DNA of 9,641 nt from assembly GCA_031550755.1 (NCBI GenBank), contig JAVBOJ010000069.1, positions 1 to 9,641 on the forward strand, given 5' to 3'. Origin of the DNA: JAVBOJ01 sp031550755 (GTDB taxonomy: Bacteria; Bacillota; Clostridia; Oscillospirales; UBA929). Of this stretch, positions 1 to 5,713 are shown one piece after another (the first letter of the stretch is position 1; each line of letters begins with the position of its first letter). The notes under the pieces are model-generated. The model was given only the letters and a program-made list of their open reading frames with translations, did not search any database and was not told the DNA's origin. The translations under genes were made by a program, and so were the position numbers.

Positions 1-1
1 C

Positions 2-475
2 CCTACGCTCTCGCGCGGCAGGTACGCCTACGACTACGGCGACCTTGCGGGGTTGACGCCGCTTCTGAAAATGCATACGCTCGGCAGCCAGTTCGTGCCG
101 GCGGGGATCCACGCGGGCGGCCTGCGGTATCACGGCATGTCGCCGATCGTCTCCAAGCTCTACCACGACGGCTTCCTCGACGAGGCCCGCTCGGTCGAGC
201 AGACCCGCGTCTTTGAGGCGGCGGCGCTGTTCGCCCGGTGCGAGACCATTCTGCCGGCGCCCGAGTCCTCCCACGCCATTTTTGCCGCCATGGAGGAGGC
301 CAGGCGCTGCCGCGAGAGCGGCGAGCGCAAGACCATTTTGTTTGGCCTGTCGGGCACCGGCTATTTCGATATGGCCGCGTACACCTCGTTTTTGGAGGGC
401 ACGATGAGCGATTACATTCCGACCGACGAGGAATTGGAGAAGAGCTTTGAAAAGCTGCCGAGGGCAGGTGCGTGA
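2..475 (+). CDS. trpB: TrpB2-type tryptophan synthase beta chain, C-terminal part (5' end outside window)
   Basis: Only the last 157 residues are present; the frame is open from base 2, so the gene starts outside the window and the internal TTG at 53 is not its start. The family is PLP-dependent and condenses indole with serine to give tryptophan. The visible part matches my memory of the TrpB2 subgroup: an N-proximal stretch reading YAYDYGDLAGLTPLLKMHTL, then HAGGLRYHGMSP, then ILPAPESSHAI and finally the phosphate-binding-type loop GLSGTGYFDMAAY. The HAGGLRYHG segment is characteristic of TrpB2 rather than of the TrpA-partnered TrpB1. TrpB2 often acts without TrpA, as an indole salvage enzyme; no other trp gene is in view, so the operon context cannot be judged. 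It is unrelated to the flagellar genes and separated from them by a terminator. Subgroup assignment is from motifs only. Confidence 0.9.
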   Translation, partial: PTLSRGRYAYDYGDLAGLTPLLKMHTLGSQFVPAGIHAGGLRYHGMSPIVSKLYHDGFLDEARSVEQTRVFEAAALFARCETILPAPESSHAIFAAMEEARRCRESGERKTILFGLSGTGYFDMAAYTSFLEGTMSDYIPTDEELEKSFEKLPRAGA

Positions 476-483
476 ATACGGCA

Positions 484-513
484 CGGGCGGGGAGAAATCC
501 CCGCCCGTTTTTT
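484..513 (+). terminator. Intrinsic terminator of the trpB-like gene
   Basis: A perfect 9-bp GC-only stem (CGGGCGGGG at 484-492 with CCCCGCCCG at 499-507) with a 6-nt loop AGAAAT is followed at once by six T residues (508-513). It lies 8 bp after the stop codon. This is a textbook Rho-independent terminator and separates the trpB-like transcript from the flagellar block. Confidence 0.93.
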
Positions 514-538
514 GTTTGGTGCCTCTATTGTATTGACG

Positions 539-581
539 GGGGCGTGCCTTTCTTTGGTCATGCGAAAGAAAGGCACGCCCC
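539..581. repeat. 17-bp perfect hairpin upstream of the flagellar genes
   Basis: 539-555 and 565-581 are perfect reverse complements, separated by a 9-nt loop (GGTCATGCG). The stem contains the motif CCTTTCTTTGG, resembling the CTTTGGTGACTTTCTTTGCC motif seen on the minus strand at 7455-7474, so it may be a cousin of the same dispersed repeat. No T-run follows on the plus strand, so it is not a classical terminator. It could be a remnant intergenic repeat or a transcript-end stabiliser. Confidence 0.75.
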
Positions 582-636
582 GTCCCAAAACCGCCAAGCT
601 TCAAAATAAATTTTTTCTTCCGGGTCAAAATAGAGG

Positions 637-664
637 TAAAGAACACGCCGACAATTTTCGATAG
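637..664 (+). promoter_or_regulatory. Candidate sigma-D (sigma-28) promoter of the flagellar block
   Basis: TAAAGAAC at 637-644 and TTCGATAG at 657-664 are spaced by 12 nt, close to the sigma-28 consensus TAAA-N15-GCCGATAT. The putative start of transcription would be about 670, just before the AAAGGAGG ribosome binding site (681-688) of the first flagellar gene. The surrounding 600-665 stretch is clearly AT-rich compared with the genes. An overlapping alternative is GCCGACAA at 647-654 (7 of 8 to GCCGATAA), but its upstream partner CAAAATAG at 626-633 sits 2 nt too far away. The spacing is one base long in the preferred version, so this is suggestive only. The promoter-like site before flgM has the same layout. 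Confidence 0.45.
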
Positions 665-694
665 TTAGAGTGAGAAACACAAAGGAGGTCCGCC

Positions 695-1453
695 ATGCTT
701 CGTTCCCTGTATACGATGGGTACCGCCATGATTGCCCAGAGCCGCCGCATGGATGTGGTGACCAACAACATGACAAATTTCGAGACGGCGGGCTACAAGG
801 CCGATACGTTGGTGACCCGCTCGTTCCGCGATATGCTGATTTCCCGTCTCAACGACCCGTCGATCACCCAATATGAATACGCCGGACGGCACAACACCGG
901 CATTCATATCGATCAGGTGTATACCGCCTTTACGCAGGGCGCGCTGGAAACCACCGGCGTCTCGACCGATATGGCGCTGACCGCCGACGGTTTTTTTGTC
1001 ATCGAAACCCCCGACGGCGAGCGCTACACCCGCGCCGGGAATTTTTCGGTGGACGCCGCCGGATATCTCGTGACGCCCAAGGGCGGTTATGTGCAGGACA
1101 CCGACGGCAATCGCCTCTATGTCGGCGGCACGGAGTTTGACGTCTCCGCCGAGGGCATTGTCTCGGTCGGCGGCGCGCCGGCGGGACAGCTTCGCACCGT
1201 CACCTTCCCGGACAACGCCGGTCTGCGCAAGGAGGGCGACAATCTCTATTCCAACTTTGACCCGGAGGGAAACGCGCCGACGGACACGCCGGTGGAGATC
1301 AAGCAGGGCTTTCTGGAGGGCTCCAATGTGGACGCCGCCCGCGAAATGGTCAACATGATGGAGGTCTACCGCAGCTATGAGCTCAATCAGCGGGTGCTGC
1401 GGATGATCGACGATTCATTGGGCCGCGCGGTCAACGATATCGCAAAGGTATAA
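695..1453 (+). CDS. flgF: Flagellar rod protein, FlgF/FlhO-like
   Basis: This 252-residue protein belongs to the axial rod/hook family (FlgB, C, F, G, E) exported by the flagellar type III apparatus. The N-terminal signature is NNMTNFETAGYKA (residues 24-36), a variant of the family's NNxANxxTxGYK, and the C-terminal one is KQGFLEGSNVD (203-213), followed by the amphipathic helix that packs in the rod. The opening LRSLYTMGTAMIAQSRRMDV resembles B. subtilis FlhO as I recall it, so it is the FlgF/FlhO type rather than the distal-rod FlgG. The central TADGFFVIETPDGERYTRAG is the conserved D1 segment. Start ATG has an ideal AAAGGAGG at 681-688, 6 nt upstream. It is the first gene after the putative sigma-D promoter, and the next rod gene follows after 116 bp. 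Exact FlgF versus FlgG naming within Clostridia is inconsistent; the family is certain. Confidence 0.92.
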   Translation: MLRSLYTMGTAMIAQSRRMDVVTNNMTNFETAGYKADTLVTRSFRDMLISRLNDPSITQYEYAGRHNTGIHIDQVYTAFTQGALETTGVSTDMALTADGFFVIETPDGERYTRAGNFSVDAAGYLVTPKGGYVQDTDGNRLYVGGTEFDVSAEGIVSVGGAPAGQLRTVTFPDNAGLRKEGDNLYSNFDPEGNAPTDTPVEIKQGFLEGSNVDAAREMVNMMEVYRSYELNQRVLRMIDDSLGRAVNDIAKV

Positions 1454-1458
1454 ATTCT

Positions 1459-1537
1459 TCCTTTGAAAGACTGAGGTCTTTCAAAGGATTTGAGAACAGG
1501 GATATTTCTGCGGCGAAGTGAATTCGCCTTCGAAATA
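1459..1537 (+). repeat. Two-hairpin intergenic element, copy 1 (direct)
   Basis: First hairpin: 13-bp stem 1459-1471/1476-1488 with loop TGAG, containing CCTTTGAAAG. A 14-nt linker holding ACAGGGA follows. Second hairpin: outer stem TATTTC/GAAATA (1503-1508/1532-1537), a 3x3 internal loop (TGC/TTC), inner stem GGCGAA/TTCGCC (1512-1517/1523-1528), loop GTGAA. The motif TACGGG follows at 1544-1549. Copies with the same order of parts occur at 5714-5789 and, inverted, at 2373-2449. The element begins 5 bp after the flgF stop codon and fills most of the flgF-flgG gap. Confidence 0.9.
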
Positions 1538-1569
1538 AACAACTACGGGAACAAGAACGGGGGCTTTCT

Positions 1570-2352
1570 ATGAACCAAGCCATGTATACCGGCATGAACG
1601 GGCTGCTGAACACCCAGAGGAATATTGACAATATTTCCAACAATATCGCCAACATCAACACAAACGGATACAAAAAGTCGCGCACCGACTTTGCCGACGC
1701 GCTCTATGCCCGCATGACCAGCCCGGTGGACAACACGCCCGGGATGAATCTTCAGCGCGGCGTGGGCGCGGCCACCTACCAGACGCTGCGCGTTTTTTCG
1801 CAGGGCACGGCCATGCAGACCGGCAGCCCGCTGGATTTTATGATCGAGGGCGACGGTTTTTTTACCGTGGAAATGCCTGACGGCGAGCAGCTCTACGCCA
1901 AAAACGGCAATATGTTCCTCTCCGAAGAGGGCGGCGTCGATTACCTTGTGGACGCAAACGGACATTATGTGCTGGATGAGGACGGCGCCCGCATTGTCAT
2001 CGGCGGGGAGCTCTCGGCGCTCAGCGTCTCGGCCGACGGCACGCTGGTATTTTTGGACGAGGGCGGCAATCCCGACCCGAATTACCCCGCCGTGCGGCTG
2101 GGTCTGGTGGGCTTCGACAACGCGCCGGGACTGGAAACCGCCGGCAGCGGCTACTTCCGCCCCACCGACAATTCCGGCGGCCCGCGTGCCACGGTCTCCA
2201 CCGTCAAGCAGGGCGCGCTGGAGGCGTCCAACGTCGATTACGGCGAAGAGGTCACCCGGCTCATCCGCGCCCAGCGCGCTTACCAGATGGCGTCCCGCGC
2301 CGTCTCCACCGCCGACCAAATGGCCGGCATCGCCAATACGATCCGCTCGTAA
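1570..2352 (+). CDS. flgG: Flagellar distal rod protein, FlgG/FlhP-like
   Basis: The 260-residue product is the second rod-family paralogue and shares the full architecture: N-terminal SNNIANINTNGYKK (23-36), central LDFMIEGDGFFTVEMPDGEQ, the FlgG-type GSGYF segment, and C-terminal KQGALEASNVD (213-223) followed by a heptad helix ending IANTIRS. It should form part of the rod beneath the hook after export by the type III apparatus. The two signatures are closer to the family consensus than those of the preceding gene, supporting FlgG/FlhP. The ribosome binding site is weak: ACGGGGG (1557-1563), 6 nt before the ATG, instead of AGGAGG. The flgL leader has nearly the same ACGGGGG-YYTTTYT-ATG arrangement and the same upstream repeat element, so the two leaders are related. 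Confidence 0.93.
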   Translation: MNQAMYTGMNGLLNTQRNIDNISNNIANINTNGYKKSRTDFADALYARMTSPVDNTPGMNLQRGVGAATYQTLRVFSQGTAMQTGSPLDFMIEGDGFFTVEMPDGEQLYAKNGNMFLSEEGGVDYLVDANGHYVLDEDGARIVIGGELSALSVSADGTLVFLDEGGNPDPNYPAVRLGLVGFDNAPGLETAGSGYFRPTDNSGGPRATVSTVKQGALEASNVDYGEEVTRLIRAQRAYQMASRAVSTADQMAGIANTIRS

Positions 2353-2372
2353 CCAACTCCCGTAAATAATTT

Positions 2373-2449
2373 GTTGCGCAGGCGGATTCATTCCGCCGCA
2401 GCAACGTCCCTATTCTAACTCCTTTGAAAGGCCTCAGCCTTTCAAAGGA
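2373..2449 (-). repeat. Two-hairpin intergenic element, copy 2 (inverted)
   Basis: Read on the minus strand this has the same order as copies 1 and 3. On the plus strand the composite hairpin comes first: outer GTTGC/GCAAC (2373-2377/2401-2405), 3x3 internal loop GCA/GCA, inner GGCGGA/TCCGCC (2381-2386/2392-2397), loop TTCAT. A 14-nt linker (2406-2419) follows, then the 13-bp CCTTTGAAAG hairpin (2420-2432/2437-2449) with loop CTCA, the complement of TGAG. CCCGTAA at 2359-2365 mirrors the TTACGGG flank of copy 3. It starts 20 bp after the flgG stop. Confidence 0.88.
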
Positions 2450-2469
2450 ATAAAACCGGAGGTTTTATT
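2449..2469 (+). promoter_or_regulatory. Hairpin enclosing the ribosome binding site of the YvyF-like gene
   Basis: AATAAAACC (2449-2457) and GGTTTTATT (2461-2469) are perfect reverse complements with a 3-nt loop GGA. The Shine-Dalgarno GGAGG (2458-2462) lies in the loop and top of the stem, and the ATG follows at 2470 with no gap. The fold would partly hide the ribosome binding site. The 9-bp stem is mostly A-T, so it is probably a weak or conditional brake; function is inferred. Confidence 0.6.
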
Positions 2470-2886
2470 ATGGATATCCGTCAATGCCGCCGCTGCCGCA
2501 AGCTGTTCCAGTATATCGGCAACCCCCAGTGCCCGGCCTGCGTGCAGGAGCTCGACAACATTTTCAACAAGGTGCGCAATTATCTGTATGACAATCCCCG
2601 CGCCTCCATTGAACAGATCTGCGACGACTGCGGCGCGGAAGAGTCCAACATCCTCGGCTGGCTGCGCGAGGGCCGCCTGATCCTCAACGATCACAGCGCC
2701 GGGATTTTGCCCTGCGAGGGCTGCGGTGCGTCCATCGCCTCCGGGCGCTATTGCGACGCCTGCGCCAAGCGGGTCAAATCCGACCTGCAATCCACCGCGC
2801 AGTCCATGGCGCCGGGGTCGCAGAACCCCAACCGCCCCCGGGAGGACAACACCAATCCCCGTATGCGGGTCAACTTCCACCGATGA
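2470..2886 (+). CDS. yvyF: YvyF-like flagellar operon zinc-ribbon protein (TIGR03826 family)
   Basis: The 138-residue protein has two four-cysteine zinc-ribbon motifs, C6xxC9...C21xxC24 and C82xxC85...C95xxC98, around a helix-turn-helix-like middle (about 45-70, ending LGWLREGRLIL) that resembles the MerR-like segment of the YvyF family. Two more cysteines, C51 and C54, lie within that middle part. The C-terminal 35 residues are polar and probably disordered. In B. subtilis the homologue yvyF directly precedes flgM, exactly as here, and the length is almost the same. Its molecular function is not established to my knowledge; the zinc ribbons and helix-turn-helix suggest nucleic acid or protein binding in the cytoplasm. 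The ATG has GGAGG 7 nt upstream, folded into the hairpin at 2449-2469. Confidence 0.85.
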   Translation: MDIRQCRRCRKLFQYIGNPQCPACVQELDNIFNKVRNYLYDNPRASIEQICDDCGAEESNILGWLREGRLILNDHSAGILPCEGCGASIASGRYCDACAKRVKSDLQSTAQSMAPGSQNPNRPREDNTNPRMRVNFHR

Positions 2887-2949
2887 TCGTATAAAAACTT
2901 TGAATTTAGCAGAAATTTTAACCATCTAAGAAATTTACTGCATGCCCCC

Positions 2950-2976
2950 TTCAGAACATCTTATTTTGTTCGATAC
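2950..2976 (+). promoter_or_regulatory. Candidate sigma-D promoter of flgM
   Basis: TTCAGAAC (2950-2957) and TTCGATAC (2969-2976) are separated by 11 nt, the usual sigma-28 spacing; the -35 part matches TAAAG only partly. The arrangement GAAC-N11/12-TTCGATA is shared with the candidate at 637-664. It lies in the AT-rich 128-bp gap before flgM, where B. subtilis also has an internal sigma-D promoter. Each site alone is weak; their resemblance is the main support. Confidence 0.38.
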
Positions 2977-3014
2977 TATAGATGTCAGAGATGAGATGGA
3001 AGGAGGCATCGACC

Positions 3015-3296
3015 GTGAAGATCTCAAATTTACCGCCCACGGGAGCCGTTTCGGCTTACGGAGAGGTGGCCAAGCGCAACCAGGTATCCCGCACCAGTTT
3101 TCAGAGTGTGGACAAAGCCGAATTTTCGGACAGCGCTCGGGTTTTTTCCACCGCGCTGCGCGCCCTGAAACAGATTCCCGATGTGCGTTCGGCAAAAGTG
3201 GAAGAGATTGCCGCCCAAATTGCCGGCGGCACCTACCAGACCGATAGCCGTGCTGTGGCGGACAAAATGCTCGGCTCGCTTACCCTCGGAAAGTAA
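3015..3296 (+). CDS. flgM: Anti-sigma-28 factor FlgM
   Basis: The 93-residue protein is the FlgM anti-sigma factor, which binds sigma-D/FliA in the cytoplasm and is exported through the finished hook, releasing late flagellar transcription. It has the short disordered N-terminus KISNLPPTG typical of the family and the C-terminal helical sigma-binding half, with PDVR at 55-58 and GTYQTDS near 70-76, ending in an ADKML helix. I chose the GTG at 3015: AAGGAGG (3000-3006) is 8 nt upstream and the protein then opens VKISN, matching family N-termini. The in-frame ATG at 2982 would put 11 unusual residues in front and run through the ribosome binding site. The gene sits between the YvyF-like gene and flgN, as in B. 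subtilis. Confidence 0.92.
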   Translation: MKISNLPPTGAVSAYGEVAKRNQVSRTSFQSVDKAEFSDSARVFSTALRALKQIPDVRSAKVEEIAAQIAGGTYQTDSRAVADKMLGSLTLGK

Positions 3297-3303
3297 AGAC
3301 TGC

Positions 3304-3348
3304 TATTTGTCCCGATTTGCGGCTCTAAACCGCAAATCGGGACAAATA
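3304..3348. repeat. 19-bp perfect hairpin between flgM and flgN
   Basis: 3304-3322 and 3330-3348 are perfect reverse complements (TATTTGTCCCGATTTGCGG and its complement) around a 7-nt loop CTCTAAA. It begins 7 bp after the flgM stop and ends about 30 bp before flgN. No T-run follows on either strand, so termination is not the obvious role; transcript protection or processing between flgM and flgN is possible. Its stem sequence differs from the other elements here. Confidence 0.85.
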
Positions 3349-3378
3349 AAAACAACTTGAAACCAAGAGGTGGACACA

Positions 3379-3876
3379 GTGGCCATTTCCGAACTCATCG
3401 CCCGTTTTGCCGAAGTCATGGGGGCCGAGGTGTCCCTCTACTCCGAGCTGCTCGCCCTCTCGGAAGAGAAAAAGGACATTTTGGTCCAGAGCAAGGTGGA
3501 CGAGCTGTCCGAACTGGTCAAAAAAGAGCAGGTGCTTTTGTACAAGCTCAATGAATGGGAAAAGAAACGGCTTGTCTGCGTGACCGAGCTGTCGGCGCTG
3601 ACCGGCAAGCCGTCTTCCGATATCGCGCTGCGCGACTTCGCCGAGGTCGGCGACGAAACCCAGCGCGGCCACCTGGACAAGCTGCATGACGAGCTGGCGC
3701 GGCTGCTCAAGGAGCAGATGCGGCTCAACGACTTAAACCGCAAGATCATTGAATCCCGGCTGGAATATATCCACTTCGCGCTGGAGGCCGTCGCCGATAC
3801 GCAAAATCCCTCCCAGACCTACGGGAAGAACGGGTACGGCCAGCGGGGAAACAGTATTATTGACAAGAAGATTTAG
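3379..3876 (+). CDS. flgN: FlgN family flagellar export chaperone
   Basis: The 165-residue product is largely helical and charged, with heptad-like leucines throughout (for example SELLALSEEKKDIL and LDKLHDELARLLKEQMRLND), the coiled-coil build of the FlgN family. FlgN escorts the hook-filament junction proteins FlgK and FlgL to the export gate. The last 30 residues (QTYGKNGYGQRGN...) form the polar tail common in Firmicutes FlgN. Position after flgM and before flgK matches B. subtilis yvyG. I prefer the GTG at 3379 because the Shine-Dalgarno-like AAGAGGTG (3365-3372) then lies about 6 nt upstream; the GTG at 3370 is in frame but overlaps that site. Sequence identity across this family is low, so the call leans on length, composition and context. 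Confidence 0.82.
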   Translation: MAISELIARFAEVMGAEVSLYSELLALSEEKKDILVQSKVDELSELVKKEQVLLYKLNEWEKKRLVCVTELSALTGKPSSDIALRDFAEVGDETQRGHLDKLHDELARLLKEQMRLNDLNRKIIESRLEYIHFALEAVADTQNPSQTYGKNGYGQRGNSIIDKKI

Positions 3877-4009
3877 AAGCGCGTATGCCCCGAGCTGGGA
3901 GACTAAGACGAGACAAGGCCGGGAAAACCAAGGTGCGCCGCAGCGCGACTGTATTCACGGACAGAAAGCGGCTTAGACGACTGCCCGCAAGGGGCTGGAC
4001 GCGTGACAG
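3877..4009 (+). repeat. Terminal-motif element abutting flgN, long copy
   Basis: The element begins with AAGCGCGTATGCCCC directly at the flgN stop codon and ends with CCCGCAAGGGGC-TG-GACGCGTGACAG (3984-4009). A related shorter copy lies on the minus strand at 8493-8569, directly after the murI stop. Left parts also align (GGGAGACTAAGACGAG here, GGGGGACTGGGACGCG there, 12 of 16). The ends could pair (CGCGT...GCCCC with GGGGC...ACGCG), and CTAAG (3903-3907) could pair with CTTAG (3972-3976). The middle 90 bp holds no convincing gene and no RNA family that I recognise. Confidence 0.6.
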
Positions 4010-4013
4010 GGAC

Positions 4014-4028
4014 AGCGCGTATGCCCCG
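4014..4028 (+). repeat. Second AGCGCGTATGCCCCG motif
   Basis: This 15-mer is an exact direct repeat of 3878-3892, 136 bp downstream. It directly precedes, and shares its four C residues with, the folded element at 4024-4071. A third occurrence (14 bp) is on the minus strand at 8554-8567. Confidence 0.8.
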
Positions 4029-4071
4029 TGGCCCCTTTGCAAAGGGGCTGTCGGCGGAACGCCGACTGGGG
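4024..4071 (+). repeat. Compact three-way-junction palindromic element
   Basis: CCCC (4024-4027) can pair with GGGG (4068-4071), enclosing two hairpins: the perfect 18-bp palindrome GCCCCTTTGCAAAGGGGC (4031-4048) and a 7-bp stem GTCGGCG/CGCCGAC (4050-4056/4060-4066) with loop GAA. Single bases or three bases join the arms. Sequences of this shape, followed by GATTG, recur in my memory as dispersed intergenic repeats of Ruminococcaceae-like genomes; that resemblance is unchecked. It lies upstream of flgK. Confidence 0.75.
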
Positions 4072-4090
4072 ATTGGATACGTCGCGCCCC

Positions 4091-4125
4091 TATCTGTTAT
4101 CTGTTATCCGTTATCTGTTATCTGC
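4091..4125 (+). repeat. Heptamer tandem repeat upstream of flgK
   Basis: Five consecutive 7-bp units of TATCTGT, with one T-to-C change in unit three and the last base of unit five changed. A second array at 7599-7633 shares the left flank: CGCGCCCC here and CGCGTCCC there run straight into the first unit. The array ends 31 bp before the flgK ATG. Open frames through it give peptides rich in CYLLSVI, which are by-products. Confidence 0.92.
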
Positions 4126-4156
4126 CCACACATCCACGGCGGAAAGGAATGTCCAC

Positions 4157-5713
4157 ATGAGATCAACCTTTTACGGAATGGATATCGCCAACAAGGGCTT
4201 GTTTGTCTCGCAGCGGCAGATTGATCTGACCGCGCATAATATCTCCAACGCCAACACCGAGGGCTATACCCGCCAGCGGTTTGTCACGGCGGCGGTGCCC
4301 TCGCCCGGCATGAACGGCATGTGGGTGCCCATCAACAAGGGCGTGGTCGGCGGCGGCGTCGAGACCCTCAGCCTCGACCAGGTGCGCGACAATTTTCTTG
4401 ACCGCCAGTACCGCAACGAAAGCACCAAGGCCAATTATTGGGATACCAAGGCCGGCGCGCTGTATTTCGTCGAGGATGTCTTCAACAACATCGACTCGGT
4501 CAACATCAGCACCGGGATGCAGAAGTTTTTCGCCGGGATGCAGGAGCTGTTCAAAAACCCCGCCGACGGCCCGGTGCGCGTCAACCTCATCGAAAACGCC
4601 AAGTCCATGACCAAGCTGTTTGCCGACGGGTATGAAAAGCTGCGTGACATGATGCTCCAGCAGGATCAAATGCTGGATACCCAGGTCAAGCAGGTCAATG
4701 AGCTGACCTCCCAGATCGCCCAGCTCAACGAGGGCATCTTCAAATACGAGTTGACCGGCAACTCGGCCAACGACCTGCGCGACAAGCGCAATCTGCTGCT
4801 CGACCAGCTGTCCGGCCTGATGGACATCAGCTATCAGGAGGTCGGCACCGGCCGCAAAAACATCAACGGACTGGAGCTGTCCACCATCGTGGTCAAAATC
4901 GGCGGCGAGATTCTGGTCGATCATACCGACTACCGCGCGCTGATCACCCAGCAGGACGTCTCCAACGATATTACAAACGCCTATCCCAGCCAGCCGGTCG
5001 CCCAGACCGATTTGATGCACTCGGTGCGTTTTGCCGACAGCAACGCCCCAGTCGATATCGGCGGCGGCACCCTGAAGGCCTATATGGATCTGCGCGACGG
5101 CAACACGGTGGACAATCAGGGCATGCCCTATTTCGTCGCCCAGCTGGACAAGCTGGCCCGCGCGCTGGTGGAGGAGATCAACGCCCTGCACCGCACGGGC
5201 TATACCATGCCCTACACCGACAAAAACGGCGTGGCACACGCCTCGTCCACCGGGGTGGATTTCTTTGATCCCAACTGCCTGACCGCCGCGACCCTGCGGC
5301 TGTCCGACGCCGTTTTGAGCAGTGAATTCAACGTCGCCGCCGCCCACAAGGAGGTCATCATGGACGCCAGCGGCAACTTTGAGACCGGCAACAACGAGGT
5401 GGCGCTGGCGCTGTCCAAGCTGACCCTGCGCAGCGATATCGCCGTTATCGGCGGATTTGATAAATTTTACAACAGCTTTGTCACCGAGCTGGGCAGCGAG
5501 GTCAGTCACGCCAACAAGATGGCCGAGCAGGAGCTGGCCCTCTGCGACGGGCTGAACGCCCAGCGGCTGTCTGTGTCCGGCGTCTCGGTCGATGAGGAAA
5601 TGACCAATCTTGTCCGCTTCCAGCACGCGTACAACGCCGCCGCCCGCGTCATCACGGCCATGGACGAGGCGCTGGATGTGCTGATCAACCGCACGGGACG
5701 GGTCGGATTATAG
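4157..5713 (+). CDS. flgK: Flagellar hook-associated protein 1, FlgK
   Basis: FlgK (518 residues) is the first junction protein between hook and filament, exported with the help of FlgN. The N-terminus STFYGMDIANKGLFVSQRQI followed by NISNANTEGYTRQR (28-41) is the axial-family signature with the FlgK-specific YTRQR end. A helical D0/D1 region runs to about residue 230, a variable middle follows, and the C-terminus carries VSGVSVDEEMTNLVRFQHAY (473-492) and ARVITAMDEALDVLINR, the FlgK hallmark. Length is close to B. subtilis FlgK (about 507). The ATG at 4157 has AAAGGAA (4143-4149) 7 nt upstream; the frame stays open to 4028, but that extension encodes the upstream repeats and is not gene. flgL follows after 101 bp. 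Confidence 0.96.
   Translation: MRSTFYGMDIANKGLFVSQRQIDLTAHNISNANTEGYTRQRFVTAAVPSPGMNGMWVPINKGVVGGGVETLSLDQVRDNFLDRQYRNESTKANYWDTKAGALYFVEDVFNNIDSVNISTGMQKFFAGMQELFKNPADGPVRVNLIENAKSMTKLFADGYEKLRDMMLQQDQMLDTQVKQVNELTSQIAQLNEGIFKYELTGNSANDLRDKRNLLLDQLSGLMDISYQEVGTGRKNINGLELSTIVVKIGGEILVDHTDYRALITQQDVSNDITNAYPSQPVAQTDLMHSVRFADSNAPVDIGGGTLKAYMDLRDGNTVDNQGMPYFVAQLDKLARALVEEINALHRTGYTMPYTDKNGVAHASSTGVDFFDPNCLTAATLRLSDAVLSSEFNVAAAHKEVIMDASGNFETGNNEVALALSKLTLRSDIAVIGGFDKFYNSFVTELGSEVSHANKMAEQELALCDGLNAQRLSVSGVSVDEEMTNLVRFQHAYNAAARVITAMDEALDVLINRTGRVGL

Noticed and set aside
1459..1488. Hairpin as Rho-independent terminator between flgF and flgG
   Set aside because: Strong stem but no T-run after it on either strand, and the same element lies inverted elsewhere within the block; transcription is expected to continue.
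1543..2391. 282-codon minus-strand frame over flgG, and the similar 272-codon frame at 6016-6834 over flgL
   Set aside because: Same shadow pattern: no recognisable domain, and it opposes well-identified genes.
2900..2928. Sigma-A promoter with TTGAAT at 2900 before flgM
   Set aside because: No acceptable -10 at 16-18 bp; the AT-rich tract makes such -35 matches likely by chance.
3877..4009. Cyclic-di-GMP riboswitch or other known flagellar RNA
   Set aside because: The position suggested it, but I cannot find the conserved core of the c-di-GMP-I or -II classes, and a related copy lies after murI, which fits a repeat better.
4091..4125. Possible CRISPR-like array
   Set aside because: Units are 7 bp with no spacers; this is a plain tandem repeat.
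3885..4160. 91-codon plus-strand frame in the flgN-flgK gap
   Set aside because: Encoded only by repeat elements, ends in the CYLLSVICYLP product of the heptamers and has no ribosome binding site or domain.
4163..5626. 487-codon open frame on the minus strand
   Set aside because: It lies wholly antisense to flgK, which has clear family motifs; its composition (Val, Asp, Gly, His, Leu-rich) is the usual shadow of a GC-rich gene read in reverse.
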